Position numbers and translations under genes: made by a program
The notes under the pieces: model-generated
The model's input: only the letters and a program-made list of their open reading frames with translations
Told to the model about the DNA's origin: nothing
Databases searched by the model: none
Assembly (NCBI RefSeq): GCF_902859875.1
Contig: NZ_CADIKF010000053.1
Span: 1-52,363 of the forward strand
DNA from: Paraburkholderia solisilvae
GTDB lineage: Bacteria > Pseudomonadota > Gammaproteobacteria > Burkholderiales > Burkholderiaceae
Direction: 5' to 3'
DNA: 52,363 nucleotides
Shown here: positions 35,802 through 43,661 of the stretch, piece by piece
Numbering within the stretch: position 1 is the stretch's first letter
How the letters are laid out: each line of letters starts with the position of its first letter

Positions 35802-37045
35802 CCGTCGTCGCCGCGCGGCGCGAGGTTCGCGTCCGTGTATTTCGCCAGTTCGAGCTTCGCGATCGCGTTGCGATGCACTTCATCCGGGCCGTCCGCGAAA
35901 CGCAGCGTCCGTGCGCAGGTATACGCATACGCGAGCGGAAAATCGTCGCTCATGCCGGCCGCGCCGTGCGCCTGGATCGCCCAGTCGATCACCTGGCACG
36001 CCATGTTCGGCGCGACGACCTTGATCATCGCAATCTCGCCGCGCGCACCTTTATTGCCGACGGTATCCATCATGCAGGCGGTCTTCAGTGTCAGCAGGCG
36101 TGCCTGCTCGATCATGCAGCGCGCCTCGGCGATGCGTTCCTGTGTGACGCTCTGCGCAGCGATCGGTTTGCCGAACGCGACGCGCTGCAGCACGCGCTTC
36201 GACATCAGTTCGAGCGCGCGCTCCGCCAGGCCGATAAGCCGCATGCAATGGTGAATGCGCCCGGGACCGAGGCGTCCCTGCGCAATCTCGAAACCGCGGC
36301 CTTCGCCCAGCAGCAGGTTCGACGCCGGCACGCGCACGTTGTCGAGCGTGATGTCCATATGACCGTGCGGCGCGTCGTCATAACCGAATACGGTCAGCGG
36401 CCGACGCACGGTAATGCCGGTCGCGTCCGCGGGCACGAGAATCATCGACTGCTGCTGGTGACGCGGCGCGTCCGGATCGGTCTTGCCCATCACGATATAG
36501 AGCTTGCAGCGCGGGTCGCCCGCGCCCGTCGACCACCATTTGTGGCCGTTGATCACATAGCTGTCGCCGTCGCGTGTGATGCGGGTTTGAATGTTCGTCG
36601 CATCCGACGACGCGACTTCCGGCTCCGTCATCAGAAACGCGGAACGGATTTGCCCTTGCAGCAGCGGTTCGAGCCATTCGCGTTTGCCCGCTTCGCTGGC
36701 ATAGCGTTCGAGCGTTTCCATATTGCCGGTGTCGGGCGCATTGCAGTTGAACACTTCGGGCGACCACGGCACGCGGCCCATGATCTCGCACAGCGGCGCG
36801 TATTCGAGATTCGTCAGTCCCGCGCCGCGCTGCGAGGCCGGCAGGAACAGATTCCACAGGCCCGCGTCGCGGGCGCGCTGCTTCAGCGTTTCGATAAGGT
36901 CGGTCGGCGCCCATGCATTGCCGTCCTGCCGGTTGCGCGCAATCTCGGCGGCGAAGGCCTGCTCGTTCGGGTAGATGTGCTCATCGAAGAACGCGAGCAG
37001 CGTTTCTCGCAGCGCCTGCACTTTCGGGGTGTAGTCGAAATTCAT
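35777..37045 (-). CDS. ACAD11-like acyl-CoA dehydrogenase
   Basis: This 422-residue flavoprotein closely resembles the dehydrogenase half of human ACAD10/ACAD11: FLMTEPEVASSDATNIQTRI, YVINGHKWWSTGAGDPRCK, SMILVPADATGITVRRPL, GEGRGFEIAQGRLGPGRIHH and RFADGPDEVHRNAIAKLEL. That class works with a phosphotransferase on 4-hydroxyacyl-CoAs, forming an enoyl-CoA after the 4-hydroxyl is phosphorylated (LvaC in the Pseudomonas putida levulinate pathway). The matching kinase gene lies 73 bases upstream on the same strand. The start ATG at 37045 gives MNFDYTPKVQALRETLLAFFDE. This is the last gene of the minus-strand operon. Family placement is strong; the substrate chain length is unknown. Confidence 0.9.
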   Translation of the reverse strand: MNFDYTPKVQALRETLLAFFDEHIYPNEQAFAAEIARNRQDGNAWAPTDLIETLKQRARDAGLWNLFLPASQRGAGLTNLEYAPLCEIMGRVPWSPEVFNCNAPDTGNMETLERYASEAGKREWLEPLLQGQIRSAFLMTEPEVASSDATNIQTRITRDGDSYVINGHKWWSTGAGDPRCKLYIVMGKTDPDAPRHQQQSMILVPADATGITVRRPLTVFGYDDAPHGHMDITLDNVRVPASNLLLGEGRGFEIAQGRLGPGRIHHCMRLIGLAERALELMSKRVLQRVAFGKPIAAQSVTQERIAEARCMIEQARLLTLKTACMMDTVGNKGARGEIAMIKVVAPNMACQVIDWAIQAHGAAGMSDDFPLAYAYTCARTLRFADGPDEVHRNAIAKLELAKYTDANLAPRGDDGQEAGASK

Positions 37046-37118
37046 CTGAGCCCTCGTATCGTGAATCGGTCGGAATCGATGCGTCGCGTGCATCTGCAAC
37101 GTGTGTTGCGTGTGCGTA

Positions 37119-38237
37119 TCAGCGCACTTTCTGTGCGTAACGCCAGGCGAGCTCGGCCATCGGCCTCGCGCGGCGGCCCGCGTCGACTGCTTGCGCGCTG
37201 GCCGCCGTTCCGTCGACGACGCGCTTCATGATGCCTTGCAGAATCGCCGCGATGCGGAACATGTTGTATGCGAGGTAGAAGTTCCAGTCGCCGCGCATTG
37301 TGAAGCCGGTGCGTGCGCAATAGCGTTCGACATACGCTGTCTCGTCGGGAATGCCGAGCGCGCGCCAGTCGAGGCCCGCGATGCCGCGAAACTGTGCGGG
37401 ATCGACGTGCCACGCCATGCAGTGGTACGCGAAATCGGCGAGCGGGTCGCCGAGCGTCGACAGTTCCCAATCGAGTACCGCTAGCACGCGCGGTTCCTGC
37501 GCATGAAAAATCAGGTTGTCGAGCCGGTAATCGCCATGCACGATCGATACGCGCGCGGCGTCGTCGGGCGGCTCAGGCGGAATATGCTGCGGCAGCCATT
37601 CGATCAGACGCTGCATCGCGTCGATCGGTTCGGTTTCGGACGCCTGGTATTGTTTGCTCCAGCGGCCGATTTGCCGCGCGAGGTAGTTGCCGGGTTTGCC
37701 GTAGCCGGCGAGGCCGACTGCGGCCGGATCGACGCTATGCAGCGCGGCGATCACGCGGTTCATCTCGTCGTAGAGGGCCGCGCGTTGGTCGCAGGTCATG
37801 CCGGGCAGCGACTGATCCCACAGCACGCGGCCTTCGATGAACTCCATCACGTAGAACGCGCGACCGATCACGCTTTCGTCTTCACAAAGCGCGAGCATTG
37901 TCGCGACTGGCACGTCGGTGTCATGCAGCGCGTGCATCACGCGATACTCGCGCTCGATCGCATGCGCGGAGGGCAGCAGCTTCGCTGCGGGGCCGGGTTT
38001 TGTGCGCATCACATAGGCGCGCGATGGCGTGATCAGCTTGAAGGTCGGATTGGACTGACCGCCTGCGAATTGCTCGAGCGTGAGCGGTCCGATAAAGCCG
38101 TCGACGTTCGCGGCGAGCCACGCGGTGAGTGCGTCGGTATCGACGCGTTGGTGAGCCGTTATCGGGCGCGTGCCGATGAAGGCCGAATAGTCGGTTGTGC
38201 CGGGTGCGGCGCCGGATGTGGTCGTCGATTGCGGCAT
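37119..38237 (-). CDS. APH-type phosphotransferase (ACAD10/11 kinase half, LvaA-like)
   Basis: This 372-residue aminoglycoside-phosphotransferase-fold kinase has the catalytic loop IVHGDYRLDNLIFH (H234, D236, with Asn of the loop) and the metal-binding VLDWELSTLGDPLADFAYH (D256). The N-lobe has LEQFAGGQSNPTFKL and AYVMRTKPGPAAKLLPSAHAIEREYRVM, very like the N-terminal half of human ACAD11. In that family the kinase phosphorylates the hydroxyl of 4-hydroxyacyl-CoA. The start ATG at 38237 has AAAGGAGGAGACA directly upstream, one of the best Shine-Dalgarno sequences in the window. A hairpin at 38265-38292 lies in its leader. Confidence 0.9.
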   Translation of the reverse strand: MPQSTTTSGAAPGTTDYSAFIGTRPITAHQRVDTDALTAWLAANVDGFIGPLTLEQFAGGQSNPTFKLITPSRAYVMRTKPGPAAKLLPSAHAIEREYRVMHALHDTDVPVATMLALCEDESVIGRAFYVMEFIEGRVLWDQSLPGMTCDQRAALYDEMNRVIAALHSVDPAAVGLAGYGKPGNYLARQIGRWSKQYQASETEPIDAMQRLIEWLPQHIPPEPPDDAARVSIVHGDYRLDNLIFHAQEPRVLAVLDWELSTLGDPLADFAYHCMAWHVDPAQFRGIAGLDWRALGIPDETAYVERYCARTGFTMRGDWNFYLAYNMFRIAAILQGIMKRVVDGTAASAQAVDAGRRARPMAELAWRYAQKVR

Positions 38238-38264
38238 TGTCTCCTCCTTTATTTGTGAGTCGAC

Positions 38265-38292
38265 GGGAGTTGGTGCTTCAGCGCCTACTCCC
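38265..38292 (-). promoter_or_regulatory. Hairpin in the leader of the phosphotransferase gene
   Basis: GGGAGT (38265-38270) pairs with ACTCCC (38287-38292), and inside it GGTGC (38272-38276) pairs with GCGCC (38281-38285) around a four-base loop. There is one symmetric mismatch between the tiers and no U-run. It ends about 17 bases before the Shine-Dalgarno sequence of the kinase, so an RNA role (stability or processing) is more likely than termination. Confidence 0.45.
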
Positions 38293-38362
38293 GCCCCATG
38301 CCGCATTAGCGCGAGTTAGCGCTTCAGCGCCCACCAGCACTCGCCCATAAATTCCGACGCTC

Positions 38363-39079
38363 CTACCCACTCCTCGTCTGCCGAAACTGCGCATACAGCA
38401 TTTCCATCGTCGTATTGCGAATCTCATGATGCATGGGCGCCGGCGGCGAATGATTGATCAGCCGCAGCACCCAGTCGCGCGGCGCATCGCCGACATCGAG
38501 CGCATTGATACACCCGGTCGCCTGCGCGATATGACCGAAAAACGTACGCCCGCCCGCCGACAGCGCGTGCGACAGAATCGCGCGATTCACCCCGCCATGC
38601 AGCACCAGCAGCACGCAATCCCACGTGTGGTCGGCGCGCAGCGCGGCAAGCGCGGGCAGCGTCCGGTCGAACAGCGAGCCGATCGTTTCGCCGCCGAGAA
38701 AGCGCGTGTCTTCCGGCACGATCCCATCGAAGACGCTGAGAAACGCCGCTTCGAGATCGGCATCCGGAATACCGCCGAGCTTGCCGCCGCGAATCTCGAG
38801 CCATGCCGGCTCGAGCTCGATGTCGATCTGCTGACGGGTCTCGTCGAGCACGCGCCGCGCGGTCTCGACCGTGCGTGGCAAACCGCTCGCGATCACGCGA
38901 TCGAAGCGGATCCGATGCTCAGCGAACGCGCGGCCCGCCGCGCTCGCCTGTTCGCGGCCGTTTGCATTGAGCGGCACCGTATCCGGGTCGATCATGCGGC
39001 CCGAGTCGTCGAAGTACGTGACGTCGCCATGACGCATCAGATAGATCCGGCGGCGCTTGGGCAATTGATAGGACGGCAT
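38363..39079 (-). CDS. Histidine phosphatase (phosphoglycerate mutase-like) family protein
   Basis: This 238-residue protein has the branch-1 histidine phosphatase motif IYLMRHGDVTYF with catalytic H17, and the second His in VLLVLHGGVNRAIL. RVIASGLPRTVETARRVLDE carries the conserved Arg and Thr-Glu. The catalytic core of a phosphatase or mutase is intact, but the substrate cannot be inferred. It lies in the same orientation between the crotonase (15 bases upstream) and the kinase, so it probably belongs to the 4-hydroxyacyl-CoA operon. A phosphatase beside a CoA-ester kinase is notable. Confidence 0.85.
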   Translation of the reverse strand: MPSYQLPKRRRIYLMRHGDVTYFDDSGRMIDPDTVPLNANGREQASAAGRAFAEHRIRFDRVIASGLPRTVETARRVLDETRQQIDIELEPAWLEIRGGKLGGIPDADLEAAFLSVFDGIVPEDTRFLGGETIGSLFDRTLPALAALRADHTWDCVLLVLHGGVNRAILSHALSAGGRTFFGHIAQATGCINALDVGDAPRDWVLRLINHSPPAPMHHEIRNTTMEMLYAQFRQTRSG

Positions 39080-39094
39080 CGTGCGCAGTCTCGT

Positions 39095-39883
39095 TTACTT
39101 GAAATGGGGCACGCGCTTGTCGAGGAACGCGCTGATGCCTTCGAGCGCATCGCGATGCTGCAGCGACGCGACGAAGCTGTCGCGTTCCGCGACAAGGTGT
39201 GCATCGAGCGGCTGCGTGCCGGCTGCGCCGATCAGCGATTTGATCTGCGCGGTCGCATGCGGCGACAGCTTGCCGAGTTCGTCGGCCCACGCGAGCGCCG
39301 CGTCGCGCACCGTGCCGGTTTTCGCGAGCCGGTTCACGACGCCCAGTTCGTAAAGGCGCGTCGCGCCGATCGGCTTGCCTTCGAGCAGCACTTCGGTCGC
39401 AAGCTGGCGCGGCAACGCATGCGTCAGAAACCACGAGCCGCCGCCATCGGGCGTGAGGCCGACCTGTGCATACGACATCACGAACTTCGCGTCGTCGGCA
39501 GCGACGATCAGGTCGCACGCGAGCGCAAGCGAGAAGCCCGCACCCGCCGCCGCGCCTTCGACCGCCGCGATCACCGGCTTGGTCGACGCGCGCAATGTCG
39601 CGATCCATTCGCCGAGCAGATCGATACTGGCCGCCTGCACCGACGCGTCTTTCGCGCGATTCTCGAGCAGCCGGTGCAGGTTGCCGCCCGCGCAGAAGAA
39701 CTGGTCGGCGCCGGTCAGCACGATCGCGCGCACCGACGCGTCGCGTTCCGCCGTTTCGAGTGCTTCGATGCCGGCCGCGTACATGTCGGGGTGCAGCGCG
39801 TTGCGCGCGCCCGGATTCGACAGCGTCAGCACAAGGGTCGCTTCGCTTTCGGCAGGACGCGTGGCGAGCAGTTCGGCGGTCAT
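39095..39883 (-). CDS. Enoyl-CoA hydratase/isomerase family protein
   Basis: This 262-residue crotonase has the oxyanion-hole segments FFCAGGNLHRLL and PVIAAVEGAAAGAGFSLALACDLIVA, and YAQVGLTPDGGGSWFL, where an Asp in place of the classical second Glu resembles PaaG-type isomerases and the 'oxepin-CoA hydrolase, alternative type' group. It is either a 2-enoyl-CoA hydratase or an isomerase. Its ATG overlaps the stop of the upstream 3-hydroxyacyl-CoA dehydrogenase by four bases. In the operon it would hydrate the enoyl-CoA made by the ACAD11-like enzyme. Confidence 0.88.
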   Translation of the reverse strand: MTAELLATRPAESEATLVLTLSNPGARNALHPDMYAAGIEALETAERDASVRAIVLTGADQFFCAGGNLHRLLENRAKDASVQAASIDLLGEWIATLRASTKPVIAAVEGAAAGAGFSLALACDLIVAADDAKFVMSYAQVGLTPDGGGSWFLTHALPRQLATEVLLEGKPIGATRLYELGVVNRLAKTGTVRDAALAWADELGKLSPHATAQIKSLIGAAGTQPLDAHLVAERDSFVASLQHRDALEGISAFLDKRVPHFK

Positions 39884-41478
39884 TGAGAGGGCTCCTTCGA
39901 TTGAGTGGGGCGATCGCTGTCGCCGGTATCCGGATGTCTATCGGCCGCGTCGGATTGCGTGAGCGACAGGCCGAGTTGCGCACGGCGCGCGAGCCACGGC
40001 GACGGACGGTAGCGCGGATCGCCGAGCACCGCATGCAGGTTGCGCAGGATCGTCAGGATGACACGCGCGCCGAGCGCGTCGCCGAGTGCGAGCGGGCCGC
40101 GCGGATAGCCAAGGCCGAGGGTGACCGCGAGGTCGATATCGTGCGGCGTCGCGATTTGCCGCTGCGCGATATCGCAGCCGATATTCACAATCGTCGCGAC
40201 CACACGTTGCGCGACAAAGCCCGTCGAATCGCGAATCACCGTGACCGGCACGCCGTCGGCGGCGAACAGCGCATGCGCGGCGTCGCGGACGCTGCGCGTG
40301 GTCGCGGGCGTCGTCATCAGCGTGCGGCGTTGCGCATCGACGAGCGGGAACAACGCGTCGACGGCGACGACGCGCGTCGCATCGAGTGATTCGTCGAGCG
40401 CGGCGGTGGTCGCATCGAGCCCGAACGGCGTAACGACGATCAATGCATCGGCGGCCGGCTTCGCGCCGGTATCGAGCGGCACGCCAGCCCGCGCGACGAG
40501 CGCCTGCACCGCGTCGTGCGCGTGCGGATGCCGGTTGCTGATCCACACGCGCGCCGGCAAGCCCGTGGGCGCGGGCGGCTCCGGCGGCACCTGCTGCTTG
40601 CCGTCGACATACCGGTAGAACCCTTCGCCCGCCTTGCGCCCGATAAGACCGCCCGCGAGCCGCGTCGCGGTGATCGGCGACGGCGTAAAGCGCGGCTCTT
40701 CATAAAACTGGTGGTAGATCGACTCCATCACCGGATGCGATACATCGAGCGCGGTCAGATCGAGCAGTTCGAACGGTCCGAGCCGGAAGCCGGCCTGCTC
40801 GCGCATGATGCGATCGATGTCGACGAAGCGCGCGACGCCTTCGTCCGCGATGCGCAGGCCCTCGGTATTCATCCCGCGTCCCGCGTGATTGACGATAAAG
40901 CCGGGCATATCCTTCGCGCGCACCGGCGTGTGGCCCATACGGCGCGCGAGGTCCATCAGCGCGTCGCCGGCGGCCGGATCGCTGCGCAGCCCGTCGATCA
41001 CTTCGACGACCTTCATCAGCGGCACCGGATTGAAGAAGTGATAGCCCGCCACGCGCGACGGATCGCTGCAGCCCGCGGCAATCGCGGTGATCGACAGCGA
41101 CGACGTATTCGACGCGAGCACGCAGCGGCCGCTGACAATCGCCTCGAGCTCGCGAAAGAGCGCGCGCTTCGCGTCGAGTTTTTCGACGATCGCTTCGATG
41201 ACGAGATCGCAGTCGGCGAATTCCGCGAGCGCCTGTGCGCCGGAGACCGCGCCGAGCGCGGCGCGCGCGTGAATTTCGTCGAGCTTGCCTTTGGCGGTCA
41301 GTTTCGCGAAGGTATCGGCGAGGTAGTCGCGCGCGGCGCCGACGGCCGCGGGATTCGTGTCGAACAGCCGTACCCCGAGACCGGCGAGCGCCGCGATCTG
41401 CGCGATGCCGCGGCCCATCGCGCCGGTGCCGACGATGCCGATGGTTTCAATAGCGTAGGGGCGAGCGATTGACGTCAT
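39880..41478 (-). CDS. 3-hydroxyacyl-CoA dehydrogenase, long two-C-domain form (PaaH-like)
   Basis: This 532-residue protein has an NAD-binding Rossmann domain (TIGIVGTGAMGRGIAQIAALAG near residue 13), the first C-terminal dehydrogenase domain (VAGYHFFNPVPLMKVVEVI, FIVNHAGRGMNTEG) and, after a linker, a second copy (TGFVAQRVVATIVNIGCDIAQ, LGYPRGPLALGD). This duplicated architecture is that of PaaH/PaaC-type 3-hydroxyadipyl-CoA dehydrogenases. It oxidises an L-3-hydroxyacyl-CoA with NAD+. I chose ATG 41478 (MTSIARPYAIETIG); the frame extends to 41646 without homology. It is the first gene of the five-gene minus-strand operon. Confidence 0.9.
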   Translation of the reverse strand: MTSIARPYAIETIGIVGTGAMGRGIAQIAALAGLGVRLFDTNPAAVGAARDYLADTFAKLTAKGKLDEIHARAALGAVSGAQALAEFADCDLVIEAIVEKLDAKRALFRELEAIVSGRCVLASNTSSLSITAIAAGCSDPSRVAGYHFFNPVPLMKVVEVIDGLRSDPAAGDALMDLARRMGHTPVRAKDMPGFIVNHAGRGMNTEGLRIADEGVARFVDIDRIMREQAGFRLGPFELLDLTALDVSHPVMESIYHQFYEEPRFTPSPITATRLAGGLIGRKAGEGFYRYVDGKQQVPPEPPAPTGLPARVWISNRHPHAHDAVQALVARAGVPLDTGAKPAADALIVVTPFGLDATTAALDESLDATRVVAVDALFPLVDAQRRTLMTTPATTRSVRDAAHALFAADGVPVTVIRDSTGFVAQRVVATIVNIGCDIAQRQIATPHDIDLAVTLGLGYPRGPLALGDALGARVILTILRNLHAVLGDPRYRPSPWLARRAQLGLSLTQSDAADRHPDTGDSDRPTQSKEPSQ

Positions 41479-41503
41479 GCGGGGGCGTCTCCAGGTTGAG
41501 CTT

Positions 41504-41531
41504 AAAATAGCACGAGCGTGCCGGCTAGCAA
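41504..41531 (-). promoter_or_regulatory. Candidate promoter of the minus-strand beta-oxidation operon
   Basis: On the minus strand TTGCTA (41531-41526) and TATTTT (41509-41504) are 16 bases apart, about 25 bases before the 3-hydroxyacyl-CoA dehydrogenase ATG. A perfect inverted repeat GCACG-AG-CGTGC (41510-41521) fills the spacer and could be a regulator site. Confidence 0.45.
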
Positions 41532-41614
41532 GGTTTCCTTTGCAGTCGCGGGATGCCTCCGGCACGGTTTCAACGCAGGCAGTCCGCATGCCTGACGATA
41601 AAGGGAGACATCGA

Positions 41615-42262
41615 ATGATTACGCTATGCGGCTTCTCGCTGTCCAACTATTACAACAAGATCAAGTTTGCGCTACTCGAACACGAGATTCCATTCGAAGA
41701 ACACCATGTGCCGGCGAGTCAGGACGACGCGATGCTGGCGCATTCACCGCTCGGCAAGGTGCCGTTTGTGTTGACCGAACACGGCAGCCTGTGCGAATCG
41801 CAGGCCATTCTCGAATATCTGTGCGCATGCTATCCGGAGAAGGCGATCTTTTCGCGCGATCCATGGGAGGCGGCGAAGGAGCGGGAGATGATGCTGTTCG
41901 TCGATCTGCATCTCGAACTGGTCGCGCGCAATCTGTACAAGCAGGCGTTTTTCGGCGGCGTGGTAACTGATGCGACGAAAGGCCGGGTCGAGAAGCTGCT
42001 CACGCGCCATATTCGCGGCTTTACGCGGCTCGCGCAGTTTGGCCCGTATCTGCGCGGGGAAAAGTTCGGCGCCGCCGATTTCAGCGGCTTCGTGCATCTG
42101 CCGCTTGTCGGTCTCGCGACGCGGCAGGTTTATGGGCGCGACTTTCTGCTCGATGCAGGCGTCGACTGGAAAAGCTACTGGAAGGTGGTCAATGCGCGCC
42201 CGGCCGCGCAGCGCGTGACCGCCGACCGCAAGGCGTATATGGACGCGACGCGCAACACATAG
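41615..42262 (+). CDS. Glutathione S-transferase family protein
   Basis: This 215-residue protein has an N-terminal thioredoxin-fold domain starting MITLCGFSLSNYYNKIKFALLEHEIPFEE and the cis-Pro region GKVPFVLTEHGSLCESQAILEYL, which contains the glutathione gamma-glutamyl site (E-S). The C-terminal helical domain contains GAADFSGFVHLPL. The Ser in GFSLSNYYNK is a plausible catalytic residue. I chose ATG 41615, with AGGGAGA upstream, over an upstream ATG at 41588 that lacks a Shine-Dalgarno sequence. It is divergent from the beta-oxidation operon and shares its 136-base intergenic region. Substrate unknown. Confidence 0.85.
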   Translation: MITLCGFSLSNYYNKIKFALLEHEIPFEEHHVPASQDDAMLAHSPLGKVPFVLTEHGSLCESQAILEYLCACYPEKAIFSRDPWEAAKEREMMLFVDLHLELVARNLYKQAFFGGVVTDATKGRVEKLLTRHIRGFTRLAQFGPYLRGEKFGAADFSGFVHLPLVGLATRQVYGRDFLLDAGVDWKSYWKVVNARPAAQRVTADRKAYMDATRNT

Positions 42263-42366
42263 CGCTGGCCGCGCCGGCCGTGCAGCGGTTGGTTGCCGCT
42301 TGTTGCGGCGACGCCCGTTTCAGGTTCCGTCGCTGCGCTTGCAGCAAACGCGCGGTGTGGTTTCGA

Positions 42367-43539
42367 TCAGAGGCGCGCCAGCCGTTCCAGCGCGGTGGCG
42401 AGCGTCTCTTCCTTCTTCGCGAAGCAGAAGCGCACGACGCCGGATTCATGCGGCTCGTGATAGAACGCCGACACCGGAATGGCCGCGACGCCGATCTCGC
42501 GCGTGAGCCACTGCGCGAACTCGCCTTCCGGCAGGTCGCTGATTGCCGAGTAGTCGACACACTGGAAGTACGTGCCCGTGCACGGCAGCAGCCTGAAGCG
42601 CGAATTCGCGAGACCCGCGCGGAAATAGTCGCGCTTCTTCTGATAGAACGCGGCCAGATTCAGGTACGGCGCCGGGTCCTGCATATAGTGCGCAAGGCCG
42701 AGCTGCATCGGCGTGTTCACGGTGAATACGTTGAACTGATGCACCTTGCGGAATTCGGCGGTCAGTGCCGCGGGCGCCGCGACATAGCCGACCTTCCAGC
42801 CCGTCACGTGATACGTCTTGCCGAAGCTCGACACGACGAAGCTGCGCTGCGCGAGCTCCGGATAACGCGCGACGCTCTCATGCGGCGCGCCGTCGTACAC
42901 CATGTGCTCATAGACTTCGTCGGCGAGGATCAGCACATTCGTGCCGCGGACAATCGCTTCGAGCTTGCGCATGTCGTCCGCGCGCCAGACCGTGCCGGTC
43001 GGATTGTGCGGTGTGTTGATCAGAATCAGGCGCGTCTTCGGCGTGATCGCGGCGGCGAGCCTGTCGAATGGAATCGCGTAGTCCGGCGCATCGAGCGTGA
43101 CGAACACCGGCTTGCCGCCGGCGAGTTCGATCGACGGCAGGTAGCTGTCGTAGGTCGGCTCGATCACGATCACTTCATCGCCCGGATGGACTGCGCACAA
43201 AATCGCGGTCAGCAACGCCTGCGTCGCGCCCGCGGTGACCGTGATCTCGCTTGCCGCATCGTAACGGCGGCCGTACAGGTTCGCGATTTTCTCCGCGATC
43301 GCTTCGCGCAGCGGCGCGATGCCGGCCATCGGCGGGTACTGGTTGTGTCCACCGCGCATCGCGTCCGTTACCGCATCGATGATGCGCGGATCGCATTCGA
43401 AATCCGGGAAGCCCTGACCCAGGTTCACGGCGTTCTTTTCGACCGCGAGCGCGCTCATCACGGTGAAGATCGTCGTGCCGACGGTCGGCAGGCGGGACGG
43501 AAACGAAGGCGTGACGGGCGTGTCGTTCGGTGCATTCAT
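42367..43539 (-). CDS. PLP-dependent aminotransferase, YbdL/methionine aminotransferase type
   Basis: This 390-residue class I/II aminotransferase begins MNAPNDTPVTPSFPSRLPTVG and continues TTIFTVMSALAVEKNAVNLGQGFPDFECDPRIIDAV, close to E. coli YbdL. The PLP lysine is in SSFGKTYHVTGWKVGYVAAP; NTPHNPTGTVW and ADEVYEHMVYD carry the conserved Asn and Asp. YbdL-type enzymes transaminate methionine, and in some species 2-ketoglutaramate-linked reactions. The ATG at 43539 is chosen by family length. It is convergent with the GST gene and I see no terminator with a U-run in the 104-base gap. Confidence 0.88.
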   Translation of the reverse strand: MNAPNDTPVTPSFPSRLPTVGTTIFTVMSALAVEKNAVNLGQGFPDFECDPRIIDAVTDAMRGGHNQYPPMAGIAPLREAIAEKIANLYGRRYDAASEITVTAGATQALLTAILCAVHPGDEVIVIEPTYDSYLPSIELAGGKPVFVTLDAPDYAIPFDRLAAAITPKTRLILINTPHNPTGTVWRADDMRKLEAIVRGTNVLILADEVYEHMVYDGAPHESVARYPELAQRSFVVSSFGKTYHVTGWKVGYVAAPAALTAEFRKVHQFNVFTVNTPMQLGLAHYMQDPAPYLNLAAFYQKKRDYFRAGLANSRFRLLPCTGTYFQCVDYSAISDLPEGEFAQWLTREIGVAAIPVSAFYHEPHESGVVRFCFAKKEETLATALERLARL

Positions 43540-43661
43540 GGCGCGGTCCTGAAGCGATGGGCGAAGGTGAGTGAGGTCGGTCGGGTGTGGCTGGTGCAGA
43601 GGCAAGTCACTGTAACCGGAAATGCCGGCAGCCGCGCTGCCGGCTTTGCACGTGCATTGCG

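Noticed and set aside
41469..41508. TTGACG and TAAAAT on the plus strand before the GST gene.
   Set aside because: The spacer is 28 bases, far from the usual 16-18.
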